DNA of 64,000 nt from Lachnoanaerobaculum gingivalis (GCF_003862475.1 NZ_RRCO01000001.1:865304-929303); one strand, 5' to 3'. Numbered from the stretch's first letter, positions 36,743 to 46,688 are shown. A program made the numbers and translations. The notes: a model not told the origin generated them from the letters alone.

Positions 36743-38335
36743 TTATTCAGCGAATTTTTCCACGCTCAACTTTTCAATATCTACAGCATTCAGATATCTC
36801 TGTGTAAAGGTCTTAAATCCTTCCACATCCTTTTCATCAGCCATAATTTCACTTCCGGTGTTTTTGTCAAAAATCTTTTCGGACAAAAACTCATCCAGTT
36901 TGTACTTATCGGCATGAATTAAATATAGTGCCAGCAATGCAATTCCCCAAGCTCCGCCTTCACTTGCAGTATCAAGCACTTCTACAGGTGCATTGATAGC
37001 GGCAGAGAGATATCTTTGTCCAACTTCTTTTGTTTTGAACAGTCCTCCATGTCCCATCATTTTCTTTATCTTTACATTCTCTTTCTCTGTTAAGATATCA
37101 AGCCCCACTTTAACTGCTGTAAGTGAACTGTATAAATGTGCTCTCATAAAGTTTGCCAGATTGAACTCACTTTTAGGGCTTCTTAAAAACAGTGGTCTTC
37201 CTTCATTTAGCTTCGTAATACCCTCTCCTGAAAAATATCCGAATGACATCAGATTTCCACAGTCGGGACTACCGTTTAATGAATTTGTATAGAGTTTTTC
37301 AAACAATTCTCCATCTGAAATATTTATACAGAAAAGCTTTGAAAATTCTCTAAATAGGCCAACCCAGGCATTCAGATCACTTGTACCGTTATTTGCATGT
37401 GACATAGCAACCGGATATCCGTCCGGTGTAGTAACCATATCTATTTCATCATAGTAATCATTAAGTTTCTTATCAAGTACAAGCATTGCAAACATACTTG
37501 TACCTGCAGACATATTTCCGGTACCTTTTTTAATAGAGTTGGTTGCTACCATTCCTGTACCTGCATCGCCCTCAGGTGGGCAAAGTATACTTCCCTCTTG
37601 TAAGTCTCCGTCTTTATCTAAAAGGGCTGCTCCTTCTTTTGTGAGTACACCTGCCTTCTCTCCTGCTACCATTACTTTAGGCAATATATCTCTTATTTTC
37701 CAAGGGAATTTATTATCCGCTATTTTTTCTTCAAATATACTAAGCATTGATGCATCATAATCCATAGCAAATGAATCTATTGGGAATATACCTGAAGCAT
37801 CGCCTATACCTATATTCTTTTCACCTGTAAGCATGTAGTGAATATATGATGACAATGTTGTAACAAAATTAAGCTTCTCTACATGCTCTTCTTTATCAAG
37901 TATTCTCTGATACAGATGTGCTATTGTCCATCTGAGCGGAATATTGAACTTAAAGCTTTCACTTAAATCCTTTGCAGCTTCTTCGGTATTTGAATTTCTC
38001 CAAGTTTGAAAAGGAGCAAGCAGATTCATATCCTTATCAAATGCCATATATCCATGCATCATGGCACTTATACCCATATATTTTATCTGCTTTATAGTCA
38101 CTCCATACTTTTCTTTTATATCCGACTTTATGCTTGCATAACAGCTTGAAAGTCCTGAAAGTATCTCCTCAAGCGGATATGTCCAAATACCGTCTATGAA
38201 ACTGTTTTCCCAGTCATGTATACCTGTACCCAGTACTTCTCCGTTTTCATCAGTCAATACAGCTTTTATTCTTGTAGATCCAAACTCAATTCCTAAGAAT
38301 ATATCTCCGGTTTCTATTATCTTTTTTACTTCCAT
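36743..38335 (-). CDS. FGGY-family kinase, probable L-ribulokinase-like
   Basis: 530-residue sugar kinase. The phosphate-1 motif is GIEFGSTRIKAVLTDENGEV, substrate region YMGISAMMHGYMAFDK, phosphate-2 GNMSAGTSMFAMLV and adenosine motif MMGHGGLFKTKEVGQRYLSAA. The start MEVKKIIE is preceded by AGGGGG. It lies directly downstream of an L-ribulose-5-phosphate 4-epimerase gene, so L-ribulose (or a related pentulose) is the likely substrate, although the sequence differs from classical AraB. No isomerase gene adjoins the pair. Confidence 0.87.
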   Translation of the reverse strand: MEVKKIIETGDIFLGIEFGSTRIKAVLTDENGEVLGTGIHDWENSFIDGIWTYPLEEILSGLSSCYASIKSDIKEKYGVTIKQIKYMGISAMMHGYMAFDKDMNLLAPFQTWRNSNTEEAAKDLSESFKFNIPLRWTIAHLYQRILDKEEHVEKLNFVTTLSSYIHYMLTGEKNIGIGDASGIFPIDSFAMDYDASMLSIFEEKIADNKFPWKIRDILPKVMVAGEKAGVLTKEGAALLDKDGDLQEGSILCPPEGDAGTGMVATNSIKKGTGNMSAGTSMFAMLVLDKKLNDYYDEIDMVTTPDGYPVAMSHANNGTSDLNAWVGLFREFSKLFCINISDGELFEKLYTNSLNGSPDCGNLMSFGYFSGEGITKLNEGRPLFLRSPKSEFNLANFMRAHLYSSLTAVKVGLDILTEKENVKIKKMMGHGGLFKTKEVGQRYLSAAINAPVEVLDTASEGGAWGIALLALYLIHADKYKLDEFLSEKIFDKNTGSEIMADEKDVEGFKTFTQRYLNAVDIEKLSVEKFAE

Positions 38336-38342
38336 ATTCCCC

Positions 38343-39035
38343 CTAGTTGCCATAATAGGCATTCTTACCATGTTTTCTCAAAAAATGCTTATCCTGTAAA
38401 TATTTCGGTGCTTTCTTCGCATCCGGATTTATACTTAGTGCAAACAAATTCATCTTTGCAACTTCTTCCATTACCACTGCATTATGTACTGCCGTATATG
38501 CATCCTTTCCCCATGCAAAAGGACCGTGGCTATGGCATATACATCCCGGTATATATACAGGATCGATATTTCTTTCTTTAAAAGTTTCTACTATTACTCT
38601 ACCTGTATTCAGCTCATAATCCTCATAAAGCTCTTCTTTTGTGAGATGCCTTATACATGGAATATCTCCATAGAAATAATCACATTGTGTAGTACCCATA
38701 CAGGCAATATCCACTCCTGCCTGTGCAAATCCCGTTGCATATGGGGAATGAGTATGTACAACTCCACCTATATCCTTAAAGTTTTGATACAGTATAAGAT
38801 GTGTCTTTGTATCGGATGAAGGATTATATCTTCCTTCCACACTGTTGCCGTCAAGGTCCATTACCACCATATCCTCAGGTGTAAGTTTGTCATACTCTAT
38901 TCCACTGGGCTTTATTACAAAGTATTTTCCGCTTTCATCAATACCCGATACATTTCCCCATGTAAATGTCACCAGACTGTATTTTGGCAAAAGCATATTT
39001 GCCTCATATACCTCTTTTTTCAGTTTTTCCAGCAT
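38343..39035 (-). CDS. araD: L-ribulose-5-phosphate 4-epimerase
   Basis: 230-residue zinc enzyme of the class II aldolase fold that interconverts L-ribulose-5-phosphate and D-xylulose-5-phosphate. Zinc ligands are His94 and His96 in [10 protein letters not shown] and His170 in CICHSHGPF; the phosphate loop [10 protein letters not shown] is at 27-36. Length and motifs match AraD/UlaF/SgbE. The start has AGGAGG. The product joins the pentose phosphate pathway. Confidence 0.94.
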   Translation of the reverse strand: MLEKLKKEVYEANMLLPKYSLVTFTWGNVSGIDESGKYFVIKPSGIEYDKLTPEDMVVMDLDGNSVEGRYNPSSDTKTHLILYQNFKDIGGVVHTHSPYATGFAQAGVDIACMGTTQCDYFYGDIPCIRHLTKEELYEDYELNTGRVIVETFKERNIDPVYIPGCICHSHGPFAWGKDAYTAVHNAVVMEEVAKMNLFALSINPDAKKAPKYLQDKHFLRKHGKNAYYGN

Positions 39036-39083
39036 ATTCCTCCTAATATAAATACATAGATTTTACGAATTCTTATACTAAAT

Positions 39084-39112
39084 ATTTTAGCTTTTAATGT
39101 ATTTATTAGCAA
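39084..39112 (-). promoter_or_regulatory. Candidate araD promoter
   Basis: Minus-strand TTGCTA and TAAAAT boxes are separated by 17 bases, about 50 bases before the araD start codon. Match to the vegetative consensus is moderate. Confidence 0.5.
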
Positions 39113-39208
39113 TATATTAATACTTTAATTTTGAGGTATTCATCACCTTTTCTTCATTCTTTATCTATTATCTCCAATTTTCCAAATATAATTCCTACAT
39201 TTTGCCGA

Positions 39209-39237
39209 TTGATTTATCTTAAGAATTCTGTCATAAT
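39209..39237 (+). promoter_or_regulatory. licT promoter
   Basis: TTGATT and CATAAT boxes with a 17-base spacer lie just upstream of the antiterminator site, placing the transcript start near 39244. Confidence 0.72.
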
Positions 39238-39261
39238 ACTTACATAAATTCTAATATTTTA

Positions 39262-39289
39262 GGATTGTTACTGAGACGCAGGCAAGACC
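39262..39289 (+). promoter_or_regulatory. Ribonucleic antiterminator (RAT) site
   Basis: GGATTGTTACTG-N4-CAGGCAAGACC is an excellent match to the RAT hairpin bound by LicT/SacT/GlcT-type proteins, with the characteristic GGATTGT and GGCAAGACC flanks. Its 3' end overlaps the start of a terminator stem, so binding of the antiterminator would block termination. Confidence 0.92.
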
Positions 39290-39327
39290 GAATTTACCAT
39301 AGTGCTATGGTTTATTTGGTTTTTTTT
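39287..39327 (+). terminator. RAT-controlled leader terminator
   Basis: ACCGAATTTACCATA pairs with TATGGTTTATTTGGT around a GTGC loop and is followed by seven or eight T. Its first bases ACC are shared with the RAT, giving the usual mutually exclusive antitermination switch for the licT-PTS operon. Confidence 0.92.
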
Positions 39328-39346
39328 ATTGCTTTATGGTGGTGTG

Positions 39347-40183
39347 ATGATCATTGAAAAAATTATTAATAATAATATAGTATTGACCCATGACCATAAA
39401 AACAAGGAAATTATTGCCATGGGTAAAGGTATAGGATTCGGCAGAAAAAAAGGAGATTCTCTATCGGAGTCTGAAATAGAGAAGGTATTTCGTATCAAGG
39501 AAAATGAAATGCTTCTTAAATTTCAGGATATGATTGCTGATATCCCTATTGAAAGAATAACTCTTACAGATGATGTCATTTCATATGCAATCAATGTGGA
39601 AAAGCTGAAGCTTAGCCAAAGTATTTATCTTACTCTGGTTGACCATGTGAATTTTGCCATTGAAAGATTTAAAGAAGGTATGACTCCCGAAAATGCACTG
39701 ATGTGGGAAATCAAAAGATTTTATCCTCAGGAATATGCGCTTGGACTCTATACTCTCAGACTCATAAATGATAGAATAGGACTTTCCCTTCCGGATTCGG
39801 AGGCAGGCTTTATTGCACTTCATTTTGTAAATGCGCAGTACAGCACTCATATGAAGGAGACCTTAAGTCTTCCGCATCTTATGAGAGATATAATGGATAT
39901 TGTAAAAAGTGAATTGAATGTAGAGCTTAATGAAAATTCTATTCATTATGAAAGATTTGTAACTCATGTAAAGTTTCTTATTCAAAGGCTTTACAGAAAT
40001 GAAATGCTCCATGATGATGATACGATTTTTGAGGATATGATGAAGGAAAAATATCCCGAAGAATTTGAATGCGGAAAAAGAATTGCAGAATATATAGAGG
40101 TTGAAACCCGTTCAAAAATAACAAGAATGGAAATGACCTATTTGGCAATTCATATAAAAAGAGTAACTATGGCAGAGGAGTAA
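39347..40183 (+). CDS. licT: BglG/LicT-family transcription antiterminator
   Basis: 278-residue RNA-binding regulator. The N-terminal co-antiterminator domain MIIEKIINNNIVLTHD binds the RAT, and two PTS regulation domains follow with conserved histidines His100 and His159 (PRD1) and His207 and His269 (PRD2). The start is placed here because upstream in-frame codons lie inside the terminator hairpin; the ribosome site GGTGGTG is poor. It is autoregulated by the RAT in its own leader and controls the glucose-type PTS genes that follow. Phosphorylation by the PTS should tune activity. Confidence 0.92.
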   Translation: MIIEKIINNNIVLTHDHKNKEIIAMGKGIGFGRKKGDSLSESEIEKVFRIKENEMLLKFQDMIADIPIERITLTDDVISYAINVEKLKLSQSIYLTLVDHVNFAIERFKEGMTPENALMWEIKRFYPQEYALGLYTLRLINDRIGLSLPDSEAGFIALHFVNAQYSTHMKETLSLPHLMRDIMDIVKSELNVELNENSIHYERFVTHVKFLIQRLYRNEMLHDDDTIFEDMMKEKYPEEFECGKRIAEYIEVETRSKITRMEMTYLAIHIKRVTMAEE

Positions 40184-40186
40184 AAT

Positions 40187-40666
40187 ATGTTCGGTTTATT
40201 TAAGAAGAAAAAAAATACATTTTTCAGTCCTATGAGCGGAAAAAGTGTTTCTATAAAAGAGGTTCCTGATGAGACATTTTCATCAGAGATGCTTGGAAAG
40301 GGAGTTGCAATCGTTCCAAACGACGGTCTTGTAACCTCTCCTGCTGACGGTAAGGTGACCATGGTTTTTGAAACCTTGCATGCTGTCAGTATATTAGCCG
40401 ATACCGGTGAGGAAATTCTCATTCATATCGGTCTTGATACCGTAAAGATGAACGGTGAAGGATTCTCTTCCTTTGTAAAAGCAGGGGATAGAGTTAAAGC
40501 AAAAGATCCGCTTATACAGGCTGATCTTGAAAAAATAAAGTCAGCAGGATTTAGAACTATTACCATAATGCTTGTTTGCAATACTATGGATTTTAAATCT
40601 GTTGAAAGTATCACAGATATACCTGTGACTAAGGATAGTGAAATATTGGTAGTAATACCAAAATAA
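40187..40666 (+). CDS. PTS glucose-type enzyme IIA
   Basis: 159-residue cytosolic phosphocarrier (Crr family). His80 in EEILIHIGLDTV is the phosphorylated residue and His65 in ETLHAVSI its partner. GAGGAG lies six bases before the ATG, four bases after licT ends. It accepts phosphate from HPr and passes it to the IIB domain of the next gene. In many Firmicutes IIA is fused to IICB; here it is separate. Confidence 0.95.
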   Translation: MFGLFKKKKNTFFSPMSGKSVSIKEVPDETFSSEMLGKGVAIVPNDGLVTSPADGKVTMVFETLHAVSILADTGEEILIHIGLDTVKMNGEGFSSFVKAGDRVKAKDPLIQADLEKIKSAGFRTITIMLVCNTMDFKSVESITDIPVTKDSEILVVIPK

Positions 40667-40727
40667 TAAATTTTCTCTTTGACCGGCCGGCAAAGGGATG
40701 AGCTTAAATAATAAGGAGAAATTTTTT

Positions 40728-42173
40728 ATGAAGTATTTACAACGACTTGGGAAGTCATTGATGCTTCCTGTAGCCTGCCTTCCTGTGGCGGCGATTTTGA
40801 TGGGTATCGGTTATTGGATTGATCCTACCGGTTGGGGCGGAAATAACATAATAGCAGCTTTCCTTTTAAAGGCAGGCGGTGCTATCATCGACAATATGGC
40901 TATCTTGTTTGCCATAGGTGTCGCTGTCGGTATGAGTGATGACGGTGACGGTGCCGCCGCACTTGCAGGTCTTGTTTCATGGCTTGTTATCACAACTCTT
41001 TTATCAAAGGGTTCTGTAGCTATGTTTACAGGTGTTGAAGCTGATGCGGTTCCTGCAGCTTTCGGTAAGACACAGACACAGTTTATCGGAATTGTTTGCG
41101 GTCTTATAGGTGCAGCTTGTTATAATAAATTTAAAACAACAAAGCTTCCTGATGCACTCTCTTTCTTTAGCGGTAAGAGAAGTGTGGCTATTGTTACTGC
41201 CGGCTTTTCACTTATAGCAGCAATCGTATTGTTCTTTATCTGGCCTCTAATTTACGGAGCATTGGTAAGCTTCGGTGAGGCAATTCTTAGCACAGGTGCT
41301 GTAGGTGCAGGTATCTACGGTTTCCTCAACAGACTTTTGATTCCGTTCGGACTTCACCATGCGCTTAACTCAGTGTTCTGGTTTGATGTTGCAGGTATCA
41401 ATGATATCGGTAAATTCTGGGGAAGCGCAGAAGGCGGTGTTCTCGGACAGACCGGTATGTATATGTCAGGTTTCTTCCCTGTAATGATGTTCGGTCTTCC
41501 GGGCGCTGCTCTTGCTATGTATCACACAGCTAAGGATTCAAGAAAGAAAGCCGCTTACGGTCTTTTACTTGCAGCAGCTCTTTCATCATTCTTTACAGGT
41601 GTTACAGAGCCGCTTGAGTTTGCATTTATGTTCCTTGCACCTGTACTTTACCTTATCCATGCTGTTTTAACAGGTATTTCACTTGCTGTCGTTTCACTCC
41701 TTCCTATAAGAGCAGGATTTAACTTCAGCGCCGGTCTTGTTGACTGGGTACTCAGCTTTAAAGCTCCGTTTGCACAAAATCCGCTCCTCTTAATTCCAAT
41801 CGGCGTTGTTTACGGTGCTATCTACTATGCTATCTTCCGCTTTGTTATCACAAAGTTTGACTTAAAGACTCCGGGTAGAGAGGACGATGAGGAAGAAGAG
41901 AAAAAAGCAGTTTTAGCTAATGATGACTTTACATCAGTTGCAGCTATTATCTTAGAGGGTGTAGGCGGTCCTGAGAACCTTACATCTATTGATAACTGTA
42001 TCACAAGACTTCGTCTTGAGATTAAAGACTATACAAAGGTTGACGAAAAGAAGATTAAATCCGCAGGTGTTGCAGGTGTTATCAGACCTTCAAAGACTGC
42101 CGTACAGGTTATTATCGGTACAAAAGTTCAGTTCGTAGCAGACGAGTTCAAAAAACTTGCTAAAAATAAATAA
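40728..42173 (+). CDS. PTS glucose/maltose-family enzyme IICB
   Basis: 481-residue membrane permease-kinase. The IIC domain (about 1-385) starts MKYLQRLGKSLMLPVACLP and includes LNRLLIPFGLHHALNSVFWF and SSFFTGVTEPLEFAFMF, hallmark sequences of the glucose superfamily. The C-terminal IIB domain carries the phosphocysteine Cys424 in SIDNCITRLRL. The start is set by AAGGAG nine bases upstream. A small C+G-rich palindrome (CTTTG-CCGGCCGG-CAAAG) sits between IIA and this gene and may affect mRNA processing. Substrate is glucose, glucosamine or an alpha-glucoside; sequence alone does not decide. Confidence 0.93.
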   Translation: MKYLQRLGKSLMLPVACLPVAAILMGIGYWIDPTGWGGNNIIAAFLLKAGGAIIDNMAILFAIGVAVGMSDDGDGAAALAGLVSWLVITTLLSKGSVAMFTGVEADAVPAAFGKTQTQFIGIVCGLIGAACYNKFKTTKLPDALSFFSGKRSVAIVTAGFSLIAAIVLFFIWPLIYGALVSFGEAILSTGAVGAGIYGFLNRLLIPFGLHHALNSVFWFDVAGINDIGKFWGSAEGGVLGQTGMYMSGFFPVMMFGLPGAALAMYHTAKDSRKKAAYGLLLAAALSSFFTGVTEPLEFAFMFLAPVLYLIHAVLTGISLAVVSLLPIRAGFNFSAGLVDWVLSFKAPFAQNPLLLIPIGVVYGAIYYAIFRFVITKFDLKTPGREDDEEEEKKAVLANDDFTSVAAIILEGVGGPENLTSIDNCITRLRLEIKDYTKVDEKKIKSAGVAGVIRPSKTAVQVIIGTKVQFVADEFKKLAKNK

Positions 42174-42191
42174 TAATTAACACACTTCATA

Positions 42192-42222
42192 AAAAGGGAG
42201 CATTTCAAATATGCTCCCTTTT
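42192..42222. terminator. Bidirectional terminator between PTS and nox genes
   Basis: Perfect 12-bp stem AAAAGGGAGCAT / ATGCTCCCTTTT with a seven-base loop; A-run on one side and T-run on the other. It ends both convergent transcripts. Confidence 0.93.
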
Positions 42223-42236
42223 AATTTACCATAATT

Positions 42237-43571
42237 TTATTTTGCTGATAATGCAGCCATTGTAATGTAGTTGTATGGCTGATTGAAATGTGGAAGGAAG
42301 AATATATCAAGCAATTTAAGCTTATCTATAGTTACTTTCTCCTGTATTGCAAGTGAGAACATATGGATACCCATTGACATATCATATGTAGATGCCATCT
42401 GTGCTCCAAGTATAACTCTTGTCTTTGCATCATATACTATCTTTATCTTTACCTTAGGATTTGTTGTTTCAATGAATGTTGCCTTTTGTAAATCTTCAAA
42501 TGAAGTTGAAAGCACATCCATACCAAGCTGCTTTGCCTTCTGTTCGCTAAGTCCTGTAGATACAAGCTTCAAATCATAAATTGAAATAGCATTTGATCCC
42601 TGTACACCGATAGTCTCAAGTTTCTTTCCGCAAGCATTATATGCGGCTATAATTCCCGAACGTACGGCATTTGTTGCAAGTGCAATATATGACTTCTCTC
42701 CTGTAGAGTTGAAAAGCACTGTCGCACAGTCACCGATAGCATATACATCCTTCTTGCTTGTCTGCTGAGTTTCATCAACTATATATGCACCGTTTGACAT
42801 TGTTTCAAGATAATCTTTTCCAAGCTCGGTATTTGGTCTGAATCCGATAGCAAGAATAACCATATCACACTGATATTCATTCTTATCTGTTACTATGGCC
42901 TCTACCTTGCCGTTACCCTTAATCTCCTTTACAGTCTCACCGAAAGCAAGTTTAATTCCGTGATCTGAAAGGTTCTTGTCCATAAGTGCACTGAACTCAG
43001 GATCATAGTAGCTTGAAAGTGAAGTCTTTGCTATATCAACGACTATTACCTTCTTATTATGTCTCTCAAACGCCTCTGCAAGCTCTACTCCGATGTATCC
43101 CGCACCGACTACCGCAATTGTCTTTATCTCAGGATTTTCAAGTTTCTTAATTACCTCTTCGGCATTCTGGAAGAGCTTTACAAGCTGAACATTCTCCAAA
43201 TCTTTGCCCGGTATCTGTGGTACTATAGGAAGTGAACCTGTAGCCAGTATCAACTTGTCATAGCTTTCTTCTACTTTTTGACCGTTCTCCAAAGTTGCAT
43301 ATACAAACTTTTTATCAAAGTCTATTCTCTCAACCTTACTGTTCATATTTACTTTTGCACCCTGAGACTCAAGCTTTTCTTTATTTGAATAGAAAAGTCC
43401 GTCCGGCTTTGATATCTGACCACCTATCCAAAGTGCCATACCACAACCCAAAAAGCTTATATTTGAGTTCTGATCGAATACTACTACCTCATCTCCCTCA
43501 TTGAACCCTGTGATTGTATTGATTGCACAAGTACCTGCATGATTTGCTCCAACAACTACTACCTTGCTCAT
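42237..43571 (-). CDS. nox: NADH oxidase / CoA-disulfide reductase family flavoprotein
   Basis: 444-residue FAD enzyme. The N-terminal FAD motif is [12 protein letters not shown], the redox cysteine Cys43 is in [14 protein letters not shown], the NADH motif is [15 protein letters not shown] and the second FAD motif YAIGDCA. The single conserved cysteine and the GxGxA pattern fit water-forming NADH oxidase (Nox) of anaerobes, which removes oxygen and regenerates NAD. The start MSKVVVVG is chosen because GGAGG lies directly in front. Confidence 0.93.
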   Translation of the reverse strand: MSKVVVVGANHAGTCAINTITGFNEGDEVVVFDQNSNISFLGCGMALWIGGQISKPDGLFYSNKEKLESQGAKVNMNSKVERIDFDKKFVYATLENGQKVEESYDKLILATGSLPIVPQIPGKDLENVQLVKLFQNAEEVIKKLENPEIKTIAVVGAGYIGVELAEAFERHNKKVIVVDIAKTSLSSYYDPEFSALMDKNLSDHGIKLAFGETVKEIKGNGKVEAIVTDKNEYQCDMVILAIGFRPNTELGKDYLETMSNGAYIVDETQQTSKKDVYAIGDCATVLFNSTGEKSYIALATNAVRSGIIAAYNACGKKLETIGVQGSNAISIYDLKLVSTGLSEQKAKQLGMDVLSTSFEDLQKATFIETTNPKVKIKIVYDAKTRVILGAQMASTYDMSMGIHMFSLAIQEKVTIDKLKLLDIFFLPHFNQPYNYITMAALSAK

Positions 43572-43744
43572 ATTTTCCTCCAAAATATATTTTAATATTT
43601 ATTTTTGACTTAATGACTCTGTCTTTTTAAAACACAGCTATTTAATTAATTGTCATCTCTTTAACAAATTGTACTATGTTTTATAACTTTTAACAAGCAT
43701 TTTTAAGCTTGTACAGTTAAATTTTTTAAAATATATTTTGTTAT

Positions 43745-45040
43745 TTATAAACTTCCCAAAAGCATTGGAAGTCCCAAACTTATAACAGGTATAAATGTTA
43801 TAAGTAAAAGTGTAATTATCATACACAGATAGAATGGCAATGTTGCCTTTACCACCTTTTCCATAGGCAATTTTGCTACGGCCGAGCCGATAAAGAGTAC
43901 GCCTCCAACCGGTGGTGTAAGAAGACCTATACCGCAGTTTAAGATAACCATGATACCGAACTGTATCGGTCCGATTCCTATAGAGTTTGCTATCGGAAGA
44001 AGTATCGGTGTGGCGATAAGTATAATAGGTGCCATATCCATGATACATCCGAGTATAAGTAAAATAAGGTTAAGAAGTAATGCAAGTATTATAGGATTGT
44101 TTGTAAATCCTGTAATTGCACTTGCAGCCATATCCGGAACATGAAGTGTTGTAAGGCAATATCCGAAAATACTTGAGGTTGAGATAAGGATAAGAACTAT
44201 CGACAATGTATTTACACATTCGTCAAGAGTCTTCCATACACCCTTCCAGTCAAGACCTTTATATATAAATACGCTGACAATAAGGCTGTAGATAACCGCT
44301 ATAGCAGCAGACTCTGTAGCTGTGAACACACCGCCTACTACACCTACCACTACGATAAGCACTGCCGCCAGTGCCCAGAATGATACGCTAAGCTGCTTTA
44401 AAAGTACCTTCACTGAGAACTTTTCACCCTTTGGATATTTTCTTCTCACTGAAATTATATATGAACCAATCATAAGTGATACTGCAAGCAATGCACCCGG
44501 AATATACCCTGCAAGGAATAAGCTTCCTACCGATACACCACCTGCTGTAGTAGCATATATAACCATGTTATGTGAAGGCGGTACCAAAAGTCCCTCACAT
44601 GATGAAGTAATTGTAACCGCTGTGGAAAAATCCGCATCATATCCCTGATCCACCATCATAGGTATAAGAATTGAACCAAGTGATGCCGTATCCGCCGCCG
44701 CTGAACCTGAAATTCCTCCAAAGAAGTATGAAGCCACGATATTAACCATTGCCATACCTCCACGCATCCAGCCTACACAGGCATTTGCCAGGGCAATAAG
44801 TTTTTCGGATATACCTCCGCTTCCCATAAGGCAACCCATTGTTATAAAGAAAGGAACTGCCATAAGTGAGAATGAAGAAATACCCTTAACCATCTGCTGA
44901 CATATTGTTGAAAGCGGTTGTCCCTGTGCCAAAAGGCAGAGCAAAGATGAAAGTGCTACCGCATATGCAATAGGGAAACGCAAAAATATCATTACAAAAA
45001 AGCTTATAAGTAATATAGTAATTGCTACTCCTGTACTCAT
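43745..45040 (-). CDS. dctM: TRAP transporter large permease DctM
   Basis: 431-residue membrane protein with about 12 hydrophobic segments, the Na+-driven translocation subunit. Typical sequences are MGGISGSAAADTASLGSILIPMM and VPPSHNMVIYA, as in SiaM/DctM. The start MSTGVAI follows AAAGGAGGTGCAGGC and overlaps the dctQ stop as ATGA. Together with DctQ and DctP it imports a carboxylate or sugar acid. Confidence 0.96.
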   Translation of the reverse strand: MSTGVAITILLISFFVMIFLRFPIAYAVALSSLLCLLAQGQPLSTICQQMVKGISSFSLMAVPFFITMGCLMGSGGISEKLIALANACVGWMRGGMAMVNIVASYFFGGISGSAAADTASLGSILIPMMVDQGYDADFSTAVTITSSCEGLLVPPSHNMVIYATTAGGVSVGSLFLAGYIPGALLAVSLMIGSYIISVRRKYPKGEKFSVKVLLKQLSVSFWALAAVLIVVVGVVGGVFTATESAAIAVIYSLIVSVFIYKGLDWKGVWKTLDECVNTLSIVLILISTSSIFGYCLTTLHVPDMAASAITGFTNNPIILALLLNLILLILGCIMDMAPIILIATPILLPIANSIGIGPIQFGIMVILNCGIGLLTPPVGGVLFIGSAVAKLPMEKVVKATLPFYLCMIITLLLITFIPVISLGLPMLLGSL

Positions 45041-45573
45041 GCCTGCACCTCCTTTGGATCTTCTTTTAAGCATATAGCCTTTATATGATTATAAAGTGCC
45101 TCAAGCTCAAATATTAACATCGCAACACCTGCTAAAGGTATAGGGAAGTACTGCCAGAATTTTGAAAGTCCGGGCATACTTACATAAGTACCCTTTGCAC
45201 CAATTTTCATAGCATATTTCCAGCCTACAACTATCATTACCACTGCAAGTATCAAAACTGCAATATCTGAAAGTACATCCAAAAATCTTACCACTCCCTT
45301 TGGAAGATACGGATCAAATGCCGTCATCCTGATATGTGCGCCTCTTCTTATTGCAAGTGCTGCTGAAAGCACTGCCATATATGCCATAAATGTAAGAACT
45401 ATCTCCTCACTCCATGCAGGATCCGGTATAAACGATATATATCTTCCGGCAACCGCCATTGTTGTTATGGCAATATCTCCTATCAATAAAAGTTTACATA
45501 TAAGCAGAACAAATTTGTATGTAGCATCATATGCAGGTTTTATTTTGTCTACCGCTTTAAAAAAATCTGACAT
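45037..45573 (-). CDS. dctQ: TRAP transporter small permease DctQ
   Basis: 178-residue membrane protein with four helices. Conserved W-S-E-E signature is present as DPAWSEEIVLTFMAYMAVLSAA, followed by RRGAHIRM, both diagnostic of DctQ. Its stop overlaps the dctM start. Confidence 0.95.
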   Translation of the reverse strand: MSDFFKAVDKIKPAYDATYKFVLLICKLLLIGDIAITTMAVAGRYISFIPDPAWSEEIVLTFMAYMAVLSAALAIRRGAHIRMTAFDPYLPKGVVRFLDVLSDIAVLILAVVMIVVGWKYAMKIGAKGTYVSMPGLSKFWQYFPIPLAGVAMLIFELEALYNHIKAICLKEDPKEVQA

Positions 45574-45597
45574 AATTACCTCTTATTCTATAACAAA

Positions 45598-45621
45598 CCT
45601 CTTGGAGAAATCTCCAAGAGG
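45598..45621 (-). terminator. Stem-loop between dctP and dctQ
   Basis: Perfect 11-bp stem CCTCTTGGAGA / TCTCCAAGAGG with a tiny loop, followed on the minus strand by TTTGTTAT. Placed after the binding-protein gene, it probably allows more DctP than DctQM by partial termination or by protecting the dctP message. Confidence 0.75.
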
Positions 45622-45629
45622 CAATAATA

Positions 45630-46688
45630 TTATTTATCCAAGTCAACTATCTGCTGATATAATTCTTTTTGATCAGTTGTGTTCTTTTCGATAACATTCT
45701 TTGTAGCTTCTTTCCAAGGTGTTTTGTCTGTAACTTCAACAACATTTACACCTGATGACTTAAGCTCCTCTAAAACCTTGTCCTCCGCCTTTTGAGCGAT
45801 TTCTCTGTCTACCTCACCTACATACTTTCCTGCCTCAACAAGGACATCCTGCTGCTCAGGTGTAAGCTTGTCCCAAGCTTCATCAGTAATTACTACCTGG
45901 AATGCTCCCAGTGTATGACCGTCAAGGATGATGTTCGGTGCCACCTCAGGGAAAGCGTTTGACTTATAGTTTGTTATAGGCTGCTCCGCACCGTCTACAA
46001 CACCTGTCTGAAGTGCTGAGTAAAGCTCGTTAAATGCAACTACTGTAGGAGATGCACCAAGTCCCTCAACCAATCCGTTCATTACAGGGTCGTTTGAAAC
46101 TCTCATCTTCATTCCCTTTAAATCCTCAACAGAATTTACAGGATTCTTTGTAAAGAAATGTCTGAAACCTTCCTCACCATAGTACAAGCTCTTGATACCG
46201 AGGTTAAGATCTGATGTTTCCTCTAAGAACTCCTTTGACAAATCGCTGTCTACGAACTTCCAGAAATGCTCTCTTGAGTTAAATGTGTATGGTAATGAAA
46301 GAAGTGAAGCCTTCTTTGCGCCATAGCTTGTAAGAGCGAAAGCTGAGATTCTTGACATATCTACTGTACCTGTTCCTCCAAGCATTCCGTCAAGTACATC
46401 GTTCTCTGAACCGAGTACACCGCTTGCCTGAACATCGATATGAATCTTTCCTCCTGAAAGCTCTTCCACCTTCTCCTTGAATGCTGTACCGCACTGTCCT
46501 ACGATTGTATCAAGCGGGTTTACCTCCGCATAAACCAAGGTTACCTCTGCACCCTCGCTAGTGCTGTCCGCCTTTGCAGCAGTTGTCTCTCCACTGTTTG
46601 CGGCAGTTGTTGTTGTCTCAGGACTTTTAAGTCCGCAAGCTGATAATGCTAATGTAGCGATTGCTAATGCAAAAAATCTCTTTTTCAT
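45630..46688 (-). CDS. dctP: TRAP transporter substrate-binding lipoprotein DctP
   Basis: 352-residue periplasmic-type binding protein, lipid-anchored at Cys18 (LALSACG), followed by a Thr/Ala/Ser-rich linker. Family motifs are LKGMKMRVSNDPVMNGLVEGLGASP (the binding arginine region) and ELYSALQTGVVDGAEQP. First gene of the dctPQM unit and close behind the YesMN pair, which likely senses the same solute. Confidence 0.95.
   Translation of the reverse strand: MKKRFFALAIATLALSACGLKSPETTTTAANSGETTAAKADSTSEGAEVTLVYAEVNPLDTIVGQCGTAFKEKVEELSGGKIHIDVQASGVLGSENDVLDGMLGGTGTVDMSRISAFALTSYGAKKASLLSLPYTFNSREHFWKFVDSDLSKEFLEETSDLNLGIKSLYYGEEGFRHFFTKNPVNSVEDLKGMKMRVSNDPVMNGLVEGLGASPTVVAFNELYSALQTGVVDGAEQPITNYKSNAFPEVAPNIILDGHTLGAFQVVITDEAWDKLTPEQQDVLVEAGKYVGEVDREIAQKAEDKVLEELKSSGVNVVEVTDKTPWKEATKNVIEKNTTDQKELYQQIVDLDK

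Noticed and set aside
39302..39346. Longer N terminus for LicT
   Set aside because: The extra 15 codons lie in the leader terminator hairpin; the RNA-binding domain starts at MIIEKI.
43674..44048. Minus-strand 124-codon frame overlapping dctM
   Set aside because: Tyr/Arg/Thr-rich out-of-frame reading of a conserved TRAP permease.
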